This document shows positions 1-7,744 of a stretch of DNA of 8,111 nucleotides, one piece after another. Source of the DNA: Polyangiaceae bacterium. GTDB taxonomy: Bacteria; Myxococcota; Polyangia; Polyangiales; Polyangiaceae. The stretch is from the NCBI GenBank assembly GCA_025936205.1, contig JAICTU010000424.1, positions 1 through 8,111 on the forward strand, in the 5' to 3' direction. The number at the start of each line of letters is the position of its first letter. The first letter of the stretch is position 1. The notes below the pieces were generated by a model. That model was given only the letters and a program-made list of their open reading frames with translations. It was not told the origin of the DNA and did not search any database. Both the position numbers and the translations under genes were made by a program.

Positions 1-2676
1 GCGGAGCACGGCGACCTGGCCCTCCTGGACGTGAGCGCGGCGGCGCTACCGCGCGTGCTGGCGCATGCGGAGCTCGGGATGAGCGCCGGCGGCACGCGCC
101 TCGAGGCCGTGGGCTCGACGCTACTGCGCGCGGATTCGCTCGCGCAGCTCGTGCTGGAGGTGGAACTCAGCGCGCACGCTTCCCCGGCGGCTCTGCCGGC
201 GGCCGGCGTGCGTCAGCAAGTGCAACAGCTGCTGACCGTCGACGCGAGCGATCCTAGCGCGCCGCGCGTGGTCAGCCGCAGCAGCGTGCCTCCAGACACG
301 CTGGAGATCGCCGTGCGCGGCACGGCCTTCACGGCGCTCGGCGCGGAGCCCGGCCCATCGCTGCGGCCGCGAAGCGCGTGCTCGGAGGAGGGCGGCCTCC
401 TGAACAACATCGGCATCGACTTGCCCGCGCCGCCCACGACTGCCTTGTGGCTGGAGCGCTTCGACGCCTCCGCAACGTCGGGTCTGCGCAAGACGTTCGG
501 CGCCGGGCACTGGATCGTCTCTTCCGACCGGAGCCACGCGTTGCGCGTCGGACTGCAGGCACACGAGACGCCCCTCGCCAGCTTCGAGATCGAGCTGGTC
601 GATCTGAGCTCGCTCGAGACGGTCTTCCAGACGCGGCTCTCGCCCATGGATCTGGGCACGCCGCTGGCGAGTGAGCTCGGCGCTGACTACTCCGACGGAG
701 TGCTGGTGCTCGCCGGCGGCTCGCGCCTGCTCGCGTTCGACGTGGCGAGCGGAACGGCGCTGCCGCCCGCGACCACACCAGGGCCCGTCACCGGCCTGCG
801 CTTCCTGGATGCCCGCCAGATCGCGCTGGAGAGCAGCGGGGCGGCCCTCGCGGAGCTGGATCGTGCGGGCGCGAGCCCCACGCTGCGGCTCGTGCCGCTG
901 GCAGCGGGCACGCCGATCACGGGCCCGCTGATGCCCTTCGGCAGCGGCTACATCGCGCTCGACGGCACGGGCGGCTCGGCTCAGCTGCTCCGGGCGACGA
1001 GCTACGCGCGCGACGAGCAGGGCGCACTGAAGCTGGTGGACCAGCTGCAGACCAACTGGGTCTTCAGCACGAACTTCTACACGGGCACGCCCTGGCGGGT
1101 CGACGCGAGCAGCGAACGGCTCAGCTACACCCAGCCCGACAACGACGGCCATGGCCTGATCGGCGTGATCCAGGGCAGCGCCGGGCAGCTGAGCGCCTCG
1201 CCGCGCGTTCAGACCGCAACGCAGTACCCGGCGCCGTCGTTCCACGGCGACGCGCTCCTGGGCTTTGGCTATGGCACGTTGCAACCGATCCAGCTCGCTG
1301 GCAGCGCAGGGTCGGCGCAGCTCACGCCGCTGCCGGCGCGCCGGATCGTGCTCGAAGACGTCTATTTCGAGGTGCAGCATGCCGGCTTGATCTGGGCACG
1401 CCACCGCACCGACTACGGCAAGAGCTCGCTCAGCGTGCGCGCGGGCGAGCACGACGAGCCGACCGTCGTCGACCTGCCGCACGCGGTGGACGCGATCCAG
1501 CCGATCGACGCCAGCCACGTGGCGGTGTTCGGCTTCTCCGTGCCGGGCATGTGCGACACCTGGCGCGACAGCTCGCCGGATCTTGCGCTCGAATGCGGCC
1601 TCAACGCGGGCAACGGCGTGAGCATCGTGGCCGTCGACGGCGGGGTGACGCGCGTCGTGCGCTCCATCCCGCTGAGCTCGTCGCTCGGAGGCGCTGCTCC
1701 CGCGGGCATCGAGCAAAGCCTCGAATGGCACGGTTTTCTGCCGCTCCAGTCCAGCAAATGGGCGCTCTGGGGCAACCTCCAGCAGACCTGCTCCTCGGAA
1801 GCGACCTGCAAGGCGCTCGGAGTCCGTGCCTCCAGAGGGTATGGGAACGGAGGCTGCTCGTCGGAGCAGACCTGTAGCAATGAACCGGTGGAGTTCATCA
1901 GCGGCTACCGCAACGAGAGCTGGCTCTTCCCGCTCGACCTGAGCGATCCCGAAGCGCCGGCGCTCGGAGCTGCCGTGCGCCCCGGACCGCAGCTGTCCGC
2001 CTCGGCCGACATCGGCATCGATCTGGCTCCGCAGCTGCTCGGCTATGACACGAGCGACGGCCGCGTCTGGGCCTACTCCGTCGATGAGCCGGTCACGCGC
2101 GACGACGGCAGCTACGCGCCGGATGCCCGCGGTCAGACGTTGCACCGCTGGTACATGCAGCTGGTGGACGACCTCTCGGGCCAGCCCAGCTTCTCCGACA
2201 AGGTCAGCGTGCCGGGCCAGCCGGTGCTGCTCGCCGCGGGAACGCTCGCCGAAGGCAGCGCAGAGCACACGGCGTTCACGCTGGAGCCGCGCTACACGAC
2301 GGGCGACGAACAATCGGTCCAGCTGCACCGCTCGCGCGTGAGCGACGGACTGGCGCGCATCGATCAGAGCCTCGATCTGGGCCCGAACGTGATCGACGCC
2401 CGTGCCGTGGGCGAGTGGATCGCGGTGCTCGATGGCCCGGCGGACTACTGCGCCGGCGATGCCGCCTACTCACTGCGGGTGGTGGACGCGAGCCAGCCCA
2501 CGCTGCGAGCCTCTGCCGCGCTGCCGCTGCCGCTGAGCGATGGTTACGGTTGGGGCTTCATCCTCGATCAGACGGCGTCCGGCGAGGTCCAGCTCCGGGG
2601 CGGGCCGGTCGTGGGCGGCACGCTCTCCGTCGATCTGACGAGCGATCCGCCGCGCATCGCCGGCTACCGGTACTGA
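1..2676 (+). CDS. Large beta-propeller-like, probably exported protein of unknown function (5' end missing)
   Basis: The frame is open from the first base, so the true start lies upstream; 891 residues and the stop remain. I recognise no enzyme motif. The chain is rich in short beta-strand-like stretches and repeatedly shows a strand followed by an Asp-containing turn: VDASDPSAP (80-88), LDLSDPEAP (645-653), VVDASQP (827-833) and VDLTSDPP near the C-terminus. Turns of this kind are typical of WD40-like, LVIVD-like and related propeller blades, so a repeated-blade fold is inferred. Eight cysteines are visible (127, 518, 532, 597, 603, 619, 625, 817). Four form two copies of C-S-S-E-x-T-C. Paired cysteines in a non-enzymatic chain suggest an exported, disulfide-bonded protein, but the signal peptide would lie outside the window. 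The long open frames on the opposite strand here are GC-rich shadows. The reading frame is secure; the fold is moderately likely; the function is unknown. Confidence 0.8.
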   Translation, partial: AEHGDLALLDVSAAALPRVLAHAELGMSAGGTRLEAVGSTLLRADSLAQLVLEVELSAHASPAALPAAGVRQQVQQLLTVDASDPSAPRVVSRSSVPPDTLEIAVRGTAFTALGAEPGPSLRPRSACSEEGGLLNNIGIDLPAPPTTALWLERFDASATSGLRKTFGAGHWIVSSDRSHALRVGLQAHETPLASFEIELVDLSSLETVFQTRLSPMDLGTPLASELGADYSDGVLVLAGGSRLLAFDVASGTALPPATTPGPVTGLRFLDARQIALESSGAALAELDRAGASPTLRLVPLAAGTPITGPLMPFGSGYIALDGTGGSAQLLRATSYARDEQGALKLVDQLQTNWVFSTNFYTGTPWRVDASSERLSYTQPDNDGHGLIGVIQGSAGQLSASPRVQTATQYPAPSFHGDALLGFGYGTLQPIQLAGSAGSAQLTPLPARRIVLEDVYFEVQHAGLIWARHRTDYGKSSLSVRAGEHDEPTVVDLPHAVDAIQPIDASHVAVFGFSVPGMCDTWRDSSPDLALECGLNAGNGVSIVAVDGGVTRVVRSIPLSSSLGGAAPAGIEQSLEWHGFLPLQSSKWALWGNLQQTCSSEATCKALGVRASRGYGNGGCSSEQTCSNEPVEFISGYRNESWLFPLDLSDPEAPALGAAVRPGPQLSASADIGIDLAPQLLGYDTSDGRVWAYSVDEPVTRDDGSYAPDARGQTLHRWYMQLVDDLSGQPSFSDKVSVPGQPVLLAAGTLAEGSAEHTAFTLEPRYTTGDEQSVQLHRSRVSDGLARIDQSLDLGPNVIDARAVGEWIAVLDGPADYCAGDAAYSLRVVDASQPTLRASAALPLPLSDGYGWGFILDQTASGEVQLRGGPVVGGTLSVDLTSDPPRIAGYRY

Positions 2677-2702
2677 GCTCGCGACAGCATCGGGACTGCG
2701 CT

Positions 2703-3875
2703 ATGGTCCGCCGCGTCCCGGTGCACGCGATGGCTGAACATCCAGTTGAAGGAGTGATCGAGAATTTCTGCGGGGCCAGCCCGCACCCCGAGTTCGCTTG
2801 GAAGCGGCTGTTCGAGCCCTGCCGGCTGGGGGCGCTCGAGCTGCCCAACCGGTTGGTGATGGCACCGATGACCCGCTGCCGCGCGGCGGCGGGCAACGTG
2901 CCGACCGAGCTGAACGCGCTCTACTACGCGCAGCGCGCCTCCGCCGGGTTGATCATCAGCGAGGCGACCCAGGTCACGCCCGAGGGTCAGGGCTACGGCG
3001 ACACCCCCGGCATTCATGCCGATGAACAGGTGCGCGGCTGGCGCGGCGTGACCTCGGCGGTGCACGCCGCCGGCGGCCGCATCGTTCTGCAGCTGTGGCA
3101 TGTGGGGCGTATCTCGCAGCCGCGCTTCCAGCCCGGAGGCGGCCTGCCGGTGGCGCCCTCGGCGATCGCGCCCGCCGGCTTTGCCTATACACCGGATGGG
3201 CCGCAGCCCTACGTCACGCCGCGCGCGCTGGAGACGGAGGAAGTGCCTCGCGTGGTCGCGCAGTATGCCGACGGCGCGCGGCGTGCGCGCGAGGCGGGCT
3301 TCGACGGCGTCGAGATCCACGCCGCGAACGGTTACCTGATCGAGCAGTTCCTGCTCGACGGGACCAATCAGCGCAGCGACGCGTACGGGGGCTCGCTCGA
3401 GCGGCGCGCCCGCTTCTTGCTGGAGGTGACCGAGGCCGTGGTCGGTGTATGGGGCGCCGATCGCGTCGGCGTGCGGCTCTCCCCGCGCGGCAAATTCAAC
3501 GATATGAGCGACTCGAACCGCGAGGCCACCTTCGGCCACGCCATCCGCGAGCTCAGCGCCTTCGGCCTCGCTTACCTGCACCTGCTCGATCCGCTACCCG
3601 ACTCTCCCTTCGACAACCCCGAACACCCGCGCCTCGCGCCGCGCTTGCGCCCGCTGTTCCACGGTCCCGTGATCGTGAATGGCAACTTCGATGCGGCCGC
3701 GGCCGTGCGCGCCATGGAGCAGGGGGAAGCCGATCTGGTCGCGTTCGGCGTGCCCTTTCTCGCCAATCCGGACCTGGTGGAGCGCTGGCGTCGGCGCGCG
3801 CCCCTGAACGAGCCCGACCGCAAGACCTTCTACGGCGGCGGAGCGCACGGCTACACGGACTACCCGACGCTGTAG
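2703..3875 (+). CDS. Old Yellow Enzyme-family FMN-dependent alkene reductase (NADH:flavin oxidoreductase, NemA-like)
   Basis: This is a 390-residue TIM-barrel flavoprotein expected to use NAD(P)H to reduce activated C=C bonds (enones, maleimides, nitro-compounds) in the cytoplasm. Family marks are all present: MAPMTR with the flavin-tuning Thr57; QLWH with Gln130 and Trp132; the substrate-anion pair His206 and Asn209 in EIHAANGYL, followed by the proton-donor Tyr211; YGGS at 228-231; RLSP with Arg258; FLANPDL near 352-358; and the C-terminal YGGGAHGYTDYPTL, which closely resembles the end of E. coli NemA. The flavin-phosphate loop reads AFGVPF, with Val350 where many members have Arg. Homology begins near residue 34 (KRLFEPC), so the first ~30 residues are extra. 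Later in-frame starts are ATG 2730 and GTG 2754, and no start has a good ribosome binding site, so the start is uncertain. It lies 26 bp after the propeller-like gene. The substrate cannot be told from sequence. Confidence 0.93.
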   Translation: MVRRVPVHAMAEHPVEGVIENFCGASPHPEFAWKRLFEPCRLGALELPNRLVMAPMTRCRAAAGNVPTELNALYYAQRASAGLIISEATQVTPEGQGYGDTPGIHADEQVRGWRGVTSAVHAAGGRIVLQLWHVGRISQPRFQPGGGLPVAPSAIAPAGFAYTPDGPQPYVTPRALETEEVPRVVAQYADGARRAREAGFDGVEIHAANGYLIEQFLLDGTNQRSDAYGGSLERRARFLLEVTEAVVGVWGADRVGVRLSPRGKFNDMSDSNREATFGHAIRELSAFGLAYLHLLDPLPDSPFDNPEHPRLAPRLRPLFHGPVIVNGNFDAAAAVRAMEQGEADLVAFGVPFLANPDLVERWRRRAPLNEPDRKTFYGGGAHGYTDYPTL

Positions 3876-3890
3876 TCCTCCTTTGGGTTG

Positions 3891-3935
3891 GAAAGCGGGC
3901 TTTGAGACGCGCTCCGCGGCACAAAGCCCGCTGTC
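3891..3935 (+). terminator. Long hairpin after the ene-reductase gene, terminator-like
   Basis: The arms AGCGGGCTTTG (3894-3904) and CAAAGCCCGCT (3922-3932) are perfectly complementary over 11 bp. They extend to 14 bp (3891-3904 with 3922-3935) with a single A-G mismatch, around a 17-nt loop. The hairpin starts 15 bp after the ene-reductase stop and ends 47 bp before the kinase start. No T-run follows on either strand, so it does not fit the classic intrinsic terminator. It may act as a U-less terminator, an mRNA-stabilising 3' structure, or a 5'-leader element of the kinase message. The structure is certain; the role is inferred. Confidence 0.5.
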
Positions 3936-3982
3936 CCACTCACTCCAGACAGCAACGCACAAAACCGAACCGGCGCCGTGGT

Positions 3983-5926
3983 ATGACTCCGCGCAGGTTG
4001 GCGGAACCCGACGGGACGGAAGAGCTGACCTCGCTCCGGCGCGAGGTGCAGCTGCTGCGACAGCGCGAGGCGCTGCTGGTCGAAGCCGAGCGCATTGCGC
4101 ACGTAGGTAGTTGGGTGTGGGATGTCGGAAGCGGAGATGTGTTCTGGTCGGACGAGCTGTACCGCATCCTGGGTTACGACCCGGAACGCGAGCCGGCCAC
4201 CGCGGAGCGGTTCTTCGATCGCGTACACCCCGATGATCGGGAGCGTGTGCGGCGCGCGTCCGCCGCGGGCGCGAGCACGGGCGTGGCGGAGCAAGTGGAC
4301 TACCGGATCGCATTGCCCGACGGGCAGCTCCGCTACGCCACCATGAACGGAGCCATGTTGTTCGACGAGGGCGGCAAGCTGCGCCGCATCGTGGGCACGG
4401 TGCGGGACCTGAGCGAAGAGCGCGCCCTGCAGCGCAGGATGCAGCTCTCCCTGGAGCTGCTGGAGGAGGCGCAGACCATCGCGCAGATGGGCAGCTGGAC
4501 GTACGATCTGGCGTCGCGCAGGACGGAATGGTCGCCGGGCATGTACCGTCTGATGGGGGTCGATCCGACGACGCCGGTCACGGAGGAGCTGTTTTTCTCG
4601 CTGCTGGTCCAGGAACAGCGGGAGCGGGTCCGGGATGCGCATGCGCGAGGTCTGCAGGGCGATTGGACCGGAGAGCTGGAGTGCCGCTTCGTGCGCCCGA
4701 CGGGGCTGGTCTGGGAAGCGCGGCTGCGCACGGTGCCCGCGCGCGACCCCGAGGGCCAGATCATCGCGTATCGCGGAACCGTGCACGACATCACCGAGCA
4801 GACGCGCCTGGCGCAGCGCCTGACGCAAGTCGGCAAGACGGAGGCCGTCACGCGCCTGGCAGGTGGCATCGCGCACGACTTCAACAACCTGTTGACGGTG
4901 ATCGGCGCCAATCTGGAGCTCTGGGCCGAGGCGGCGGGCACCCAGGTCGAGATCGTGGACGCGCGGCGCGCCGTGCAGTCCGCGCGTTCGCTCACCGATC
5001 GCCTGCTCACGCTCGGGCGCCGCGCACCGCTCTCCAAGCAGACGGTGGATGCCAACGAGCTGGTGGCTCGCACGGTCGACCTGCTGCGCCGCGTGATCGG
5101 CGATCGGGTGCGTCTGGTGCTGGCCCTGGGCCTCCATCTTCCCCCCGTGCCGGTGGATCCGGCGCTGATCGAGCAGGCCCTGATCAACCTCGTGATCAAC
5201 GCGCGCGACGCGATGCCGCACGGAGGTACGGTCACGCTGACGACGCGGGTGGTGCCGGGTCCGGGCGCTGCACCCTGGGTCGAGATCGAGGTCGGAGACG
5301 ACGGCCCGGGTATGGATGCCGAGCTGAAGAGCCGCATCTTCGAGCCCTTCTTCACGACCAAGGGCGAGCGCGGCACCGGCCTGGGGCTGCCGACGGTGCT
5401 CGCCACGGTGGAGCAGCACGGCGGCAACCTGGAGGTCGAGAGCGAGCGCGGTAAAGGCGCGCGCTTTCGCCTGCGTCTCCCGGCCGACGTGGCGGGTCGC
5501 CCGCAGTCGCTCGCGCCCGATGCCGCCCGGCCCGACCACGGCCACGACAGCCGCGAGATCCTCGTGGTCGAAGACGAGCCGCTGGTCGCTGCCGTGATCG
5601 CCCGCAGTCTGGAGCGCAAGGGCCATCGGCCGCTGCTCGCTCACCGCCCGTCCGAGGCGCTGCGTCTGTGGGAGGCTCATCCGGGCGTGGCGCTGGTCAT
5701 CTGCGACGTGAGCATGGCGGAGATGCAGGGGCCCGAGCTGGTCGCGCTGCTGCGTCAGAGCGGGCGCGCGCTGAACGTGATCTATGTGACCGGGTATCAG
5801 CCGGAGGGGCTCGGCGAGCCGGGTCCAGATACCACGCGAGACCGCGTGCTCACCAAGCCCTTCAACCCACGCGAGCTGTTGCGGGCCGTGTCCGAAAGCC
5901 TGCGTGACGCCGCTGAACGGAGCTAA
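3983..5926 (+). CDS. Soluble hybrid sensor histidine kinase, PAS-PAS-HisKA-HATPase-REC
   Basis: This 647-residue protein has no membrane segment or signal peptide, so it senses a cytoplasmic cue. Order of parts: a short coiled-coil-like start (about 12-37); PAS 1 (about 38-145) and PAS 2 (about 162-275), both of the PAS_3 type and each beginning with a GSW motif; a dimerisation helix with the phospho-accepting His298 in GGIAHDFNNLL; an ATPase domain with N-box Asn406 (NLVINARDAMP), G1 box DDGPGM (439-444), F box FEPFFTTK and G2 box GTGLGLP (464-470); a linker of about 25 residues; and a C-terminal receiver with acidic pocket Glu530/Asp531, phospho-acceptor Asp575, Thr603 and Lys625. All catalytic residues are intact. 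There is no DNA-binding output and no neighbouring regulator, so phosphate probably passes to an unlinked partner. ATG 3983 has no clear ribosome binding site. The frame stays open upstream through the ene-reductase gene, but that part does not resemble a kinase. Confidence 0.93.
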   Translation: MTPRRLAEPDGTEELTSLRREVQLLRQREALLVEAERIAHVGSWVWDVGSGDVFWSDELYRILGYDPEREPATAERFFDRVHPDDRERVRRASAAGASTGVAEQVDYRIALPDGQLRYATMNGAMLFDEGGKLRRIVGTVRDLSEERALQRRMQLSLELLEEAQTIAQMGSWTYDLASRRTEWSPGMYRLMGVDPTTPVTEELFFSLLVQEQRERVRDAHARGLQGDWTGELECRFVRPTGLVWEARLRTVPARDPEGQIIAYRGTVHDITEQTRLAQRLTQVGKTEAVTRLAGGIAHDFNNLLTVIGANLELWAEAAGTQVEIVDARRAVQSARSLTDRLLTLGRRAPLSKQTVDANELVARTVDLLRRVIGDRVRLVLALGLHLPPVPVDPALIEQALINLVINARDAMPHGGTVTLTTRVVPGPGAAPWVEIEVGDDGPGMDAELKSRIFEPFFTTKGERGTGLGLPTVLATVEQHGGNLEVESERGKGARFRLRLPADVAGRPQSLAPDAARPDHGHDSREILVVEDEPLVAAVIARSLERKGHRPLLAHRPSEALRLWEAHPGVALVICDVSMAEMQGPELVALLRQSGRALNVIYVTGYQPEGLGEPGPDTTRDRVLTKPFNPRELLRAVSESLRDAAERS

Positions 5927-6849
5927 TTGGCGGCGCCGGTCCGCCGCACGCTGGCCGTCTGCGCCAGCTCGACCTCGTGCAACTCGGTGACGCTGAGCCG
6001 CGCGCCAAAGCGCCCGGCGTAGACGCGGGTGAACTCCGCCCCGAGCAGCAGCGCTTGCGCGGAGAAATGGAGCCAGAGCAACACGACCACCAGCGAGCCG
6101 GCGGCGCCGTACGCGGCGGCCACGCTGGCGCGCCCCAGATAGAGACCGACCAGGCTGTTGGTCACGTTGAACGCCAGCGAGGTCACGGCGCCACCGACGA
6201 TCGCATTGCGCCAGGCGATGCGCGTGTCCGGCACGAAGCGAAACACCACCGCGCTGGTCAGCGCCACGCTGGCCCAGGAGAAGAGCAGCTGCGCGACCTG
6301 CACCTCGATCCCCTGCCAGGGCGAAGCGGCGAAGAGCCGGGCGTGGAAGCCGGTGAGCAGCGTGCGCGAGGCGAACACCAGCAGCAACAGCGGGCCCGCG
6401 GCGAGGGTGAGCACGAACGCAAACGCGCGCCGCTGCACGTAGTCTTTGACGCTGGAGCGAAAGCCCTGCGCAAAGTAGACGTCGATGTTCCAGGCCTGGT
6501 TGAGCGCGCTGCGCAGCTGTGTACCGAAGCGCGATGCCGCGAACAGGGTGAGCGCGATGCCGACCACCGAAGCCACCTCGCCGCTCTCGGAGGCCTGTTG
6601 CACCCAGGCGTTCACCATGGCCGCGCCGGTCGTGCCGATGGAATCGCGCAACACGCGCGCCATTTCCTGCTGAGCGGTGCCCGTGCCCAGCACGATGCCG
6701 GCGACCGCCACCGCCACGATGATCAAGGGCGCGATCGAGAGCAGCGCGTAAAAGGCCAGCGCCGCCGCCAGCAAGTCACCGCGATGGCGGGAGTAGCCCT
6801 CCACCGACTCGACGATCAGCTCCCAGGCCACGATCAGCTTGCGCTTCAT
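5923..6849 (-). CDS. YihY/virulence factor BrkB family inner-membrane protein
   Basis: This 308-residue integral membrane protein has the usual family length and about six hydrophobic segments: near 26-56, 92-105, 142-162, 185-205, 215-238 and 246-275. Family signatures are clear: an N-terminal RHRGDLLAAALAFYALLSIAP region, then ASRFGTQLRSALNQAW (105-120), then the C-terminal YGAAGSLVVVLLWLHFSAQ followed by LLGAEF. The family was once called ribonuclease BN by mistake. Its members are membrane proteins of poorly defined function; BrkB was linked to serum resistance in Bordetella. The ATG overlaps the stop codon of the upstream hydrolase gene as ATGA, which implies translational coupling and sets the start. 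The last ~30 residues are soluble. The TAG stop overlaps the stop codon of the convergent kinase gene. The family call is firm; the biochemical role is not known. Confidence 0.92.
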   Translation of the reverse strand: MKRKLIVAWELIVESVEGYSRHRGDLLAAALAFYALLSIAPLIIVAVAVAGIVLGTGTAQQEMARVLRDSIGTTGAAMVNAWVQQASESGEVASVVGIALTLFAASRFGTQLRSALNQAWNIDVYFAQGFRSSVKDYVQRRAFAFVLTLAAGPLLLLVFASRTLLTGFHARLFAASPWQGIEVQVAQLLFSWASVALTSAVVFRFVPDTRIAWRNAIVGGAVTSLAFNVTNSLVGLYLGRASVAAAYGAAGSLVVVLLWLHFSAQALLLGAEFTRVYAGRFGARLSVTELHEVELAQTASVRRTGAAN

Positions 6850-7715
6850 GGGCTGCTCGCGGCAGGAGCCGAGGTCGGGAACAGGACGTGTTGCTCGAGC
6901 CAGAGACCGGCGCGCGTCAATTCCGGCACGTAGCTGCACAGGGCGAAATGCGAGCCGCGGTACTTCGGGTCGAGCGTCACGTCGCCGCCCTGAGCGTGCA
7001 GCAACTGCACGGCGTCGCGGACGCGATGAAAATCGAACTGCTCGTCCTTGGTGCCGGCGATGGCATAGATCGGCAGCGGGCTCTTGCCGACGATCGTGTC
7101 GTTGAATGCCATGGGAATGGCGGCGCGAAAGTACTCGGGGTAGAGGCGCGCAAAGTACCAACTGCCGATGCCGCCATTGCTGTAGCCGGCGATCACGGCG
7201 CGCGAGCCCGCTTCCGGCCAGCGGCTGCGCACGGCGAGCACGAGGCCCAGCACGAACTCGGTCTCCGAGCGCTCCCACCACTCTCCGCTCGGGCTGCTCG
7301 GCGCGATCAGGATCGGGTCGAGCGGGCCCAGCGCCGGCGCCCCGAGGCAGCTGACCAGCGCGCGGGCGGGTGCTTGCGGATCCTTGCCGTGCGGCGCGCC
7401 CGTGCCCGTCCTGCCGTGCAGCAGCACTATCAGCACGCGCGGAGCGGCTGCCTCCGGCGGCACCCACACGACCACTCCGCGCGTCCCCTGCCCTGCCACG
7501 GACAGATCATAGGTAGCGAGCCCCGGTTTCCAAGCCAGCGGACTCAGGTCGACCACCGCGCCAGCAACGCCGCCCACGACCTGCTGCGGCGCTCCCGGTG
7601 GGGCGGGAGCGGCGCGGCCGGACACGCACGCTTCGAGCATCGTCGCGACGCTGGCGATGAGCCACTGGCACGTGTGCCGCCGCAGCCCTGACGCTGAACC
7701 CGAGCTCTGCAGCAC
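6846..7715 (-). CDS. Alpha/beta-hydrolase-fold protein, putative lipoprotein or secreted esterase
   Basis: This 289-residue protein has the alpha/beta-hydrolase layout. A strand leads into the oxyanion-hole motif LLHGRTG (98-104). The nucleophile elbow is GYSNGG (177-182) with Ser179. The probable acid is Asp224 in GTKDEQ and the probable base is His256 in GSHFAL. Its spacing resembles the dienelactone-hydrolase and polyhydroxybutyrate-depolymerase-like groups; the substrate is not evident. The N-terminus carries RR at 12-13, a hydrophobic stretch WLIASVATML (18-27), then LEAC with Cys30. This looks like a lipoprotein signal, although Glu just before the last Ala is unusual for a lipobox. A Gly/Pro/Ala-rich linker follows. 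The start is GTG 7715 with only a weak ribosome binding site. A later ATG at 7640 would remove the signal peptide, so GTG is preferred. The TGA stop overlaps the next gene's ATG by four bases, placing both in one operon. Confidence 0.85.
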   Translation of the reverse strand: MLQSSGSASGLRRHTCQWLIASVATMLEACVSGRAAPAPPGAPQQVVGGVAGAVVDLSPLAWKPGLATYDLSVAGQGTRGVVVWVPPEAAAPRVLIVLLHGRTGTGAPHGKDPQAPARALVSCLGAPALGPLDPILIAPSSPSGEWWERSETEFVLGLVLAVRSRWPEAGSRAVIAGYSNGGIGSWYFARLYPEYFRAAIPMAFNDTIVGKSPLPIYAIAGTKDEQFDFHRVRDAVQLLHAQGGDVTLDPKYRGSHFALCSYVPELTRAGLWLEQHVLFPTSAPAASSP

Positions 7716-7744
7716 GCGGACCCGTCTGCTCTGGTGCCCGAGTT

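Noticed and set aside
121..2328. 735-codon open frame on the minus strand
   Set aside because: It lies antisense to the propeller-like gene, is very Arg/Ala/Gln/His-rich and shows no family motif. Long antisense frames are expected at this GC content.
3095..3982. Upstream in-frame extension of the kinase frame through the ene-reductase gene
   Set aside because: The translated extension is Arg/Ala-rich low-complexity sequence in a shadow frame of the ene-reductase. The real kinase sequence starts around 3983.
3860..5680. 606-codon open frame on the minus strand opposite the kinase
   Set aside because: It has His/Gln/Arg-rich composition, no domain, and lies antisense to an unambiguous kinase.
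6850..7467. Extension of the YihY-family frame upstream of ATG 6849, which would give a 514-residue protein
   Set aside because: The extra 206 residues are Arg/Ala-rich and antisense-like, and they overlap the hydrolase gene in another frame. ATG 6849 gives the normal family length and an ATGA overlap.
6888..7691. 267-codon plus-strand frame opposite the hydrolase
   Set aside because: It is a shadow of the hydrolase gene, with Arg/Ala/His-rich composition and no recognisable motif.
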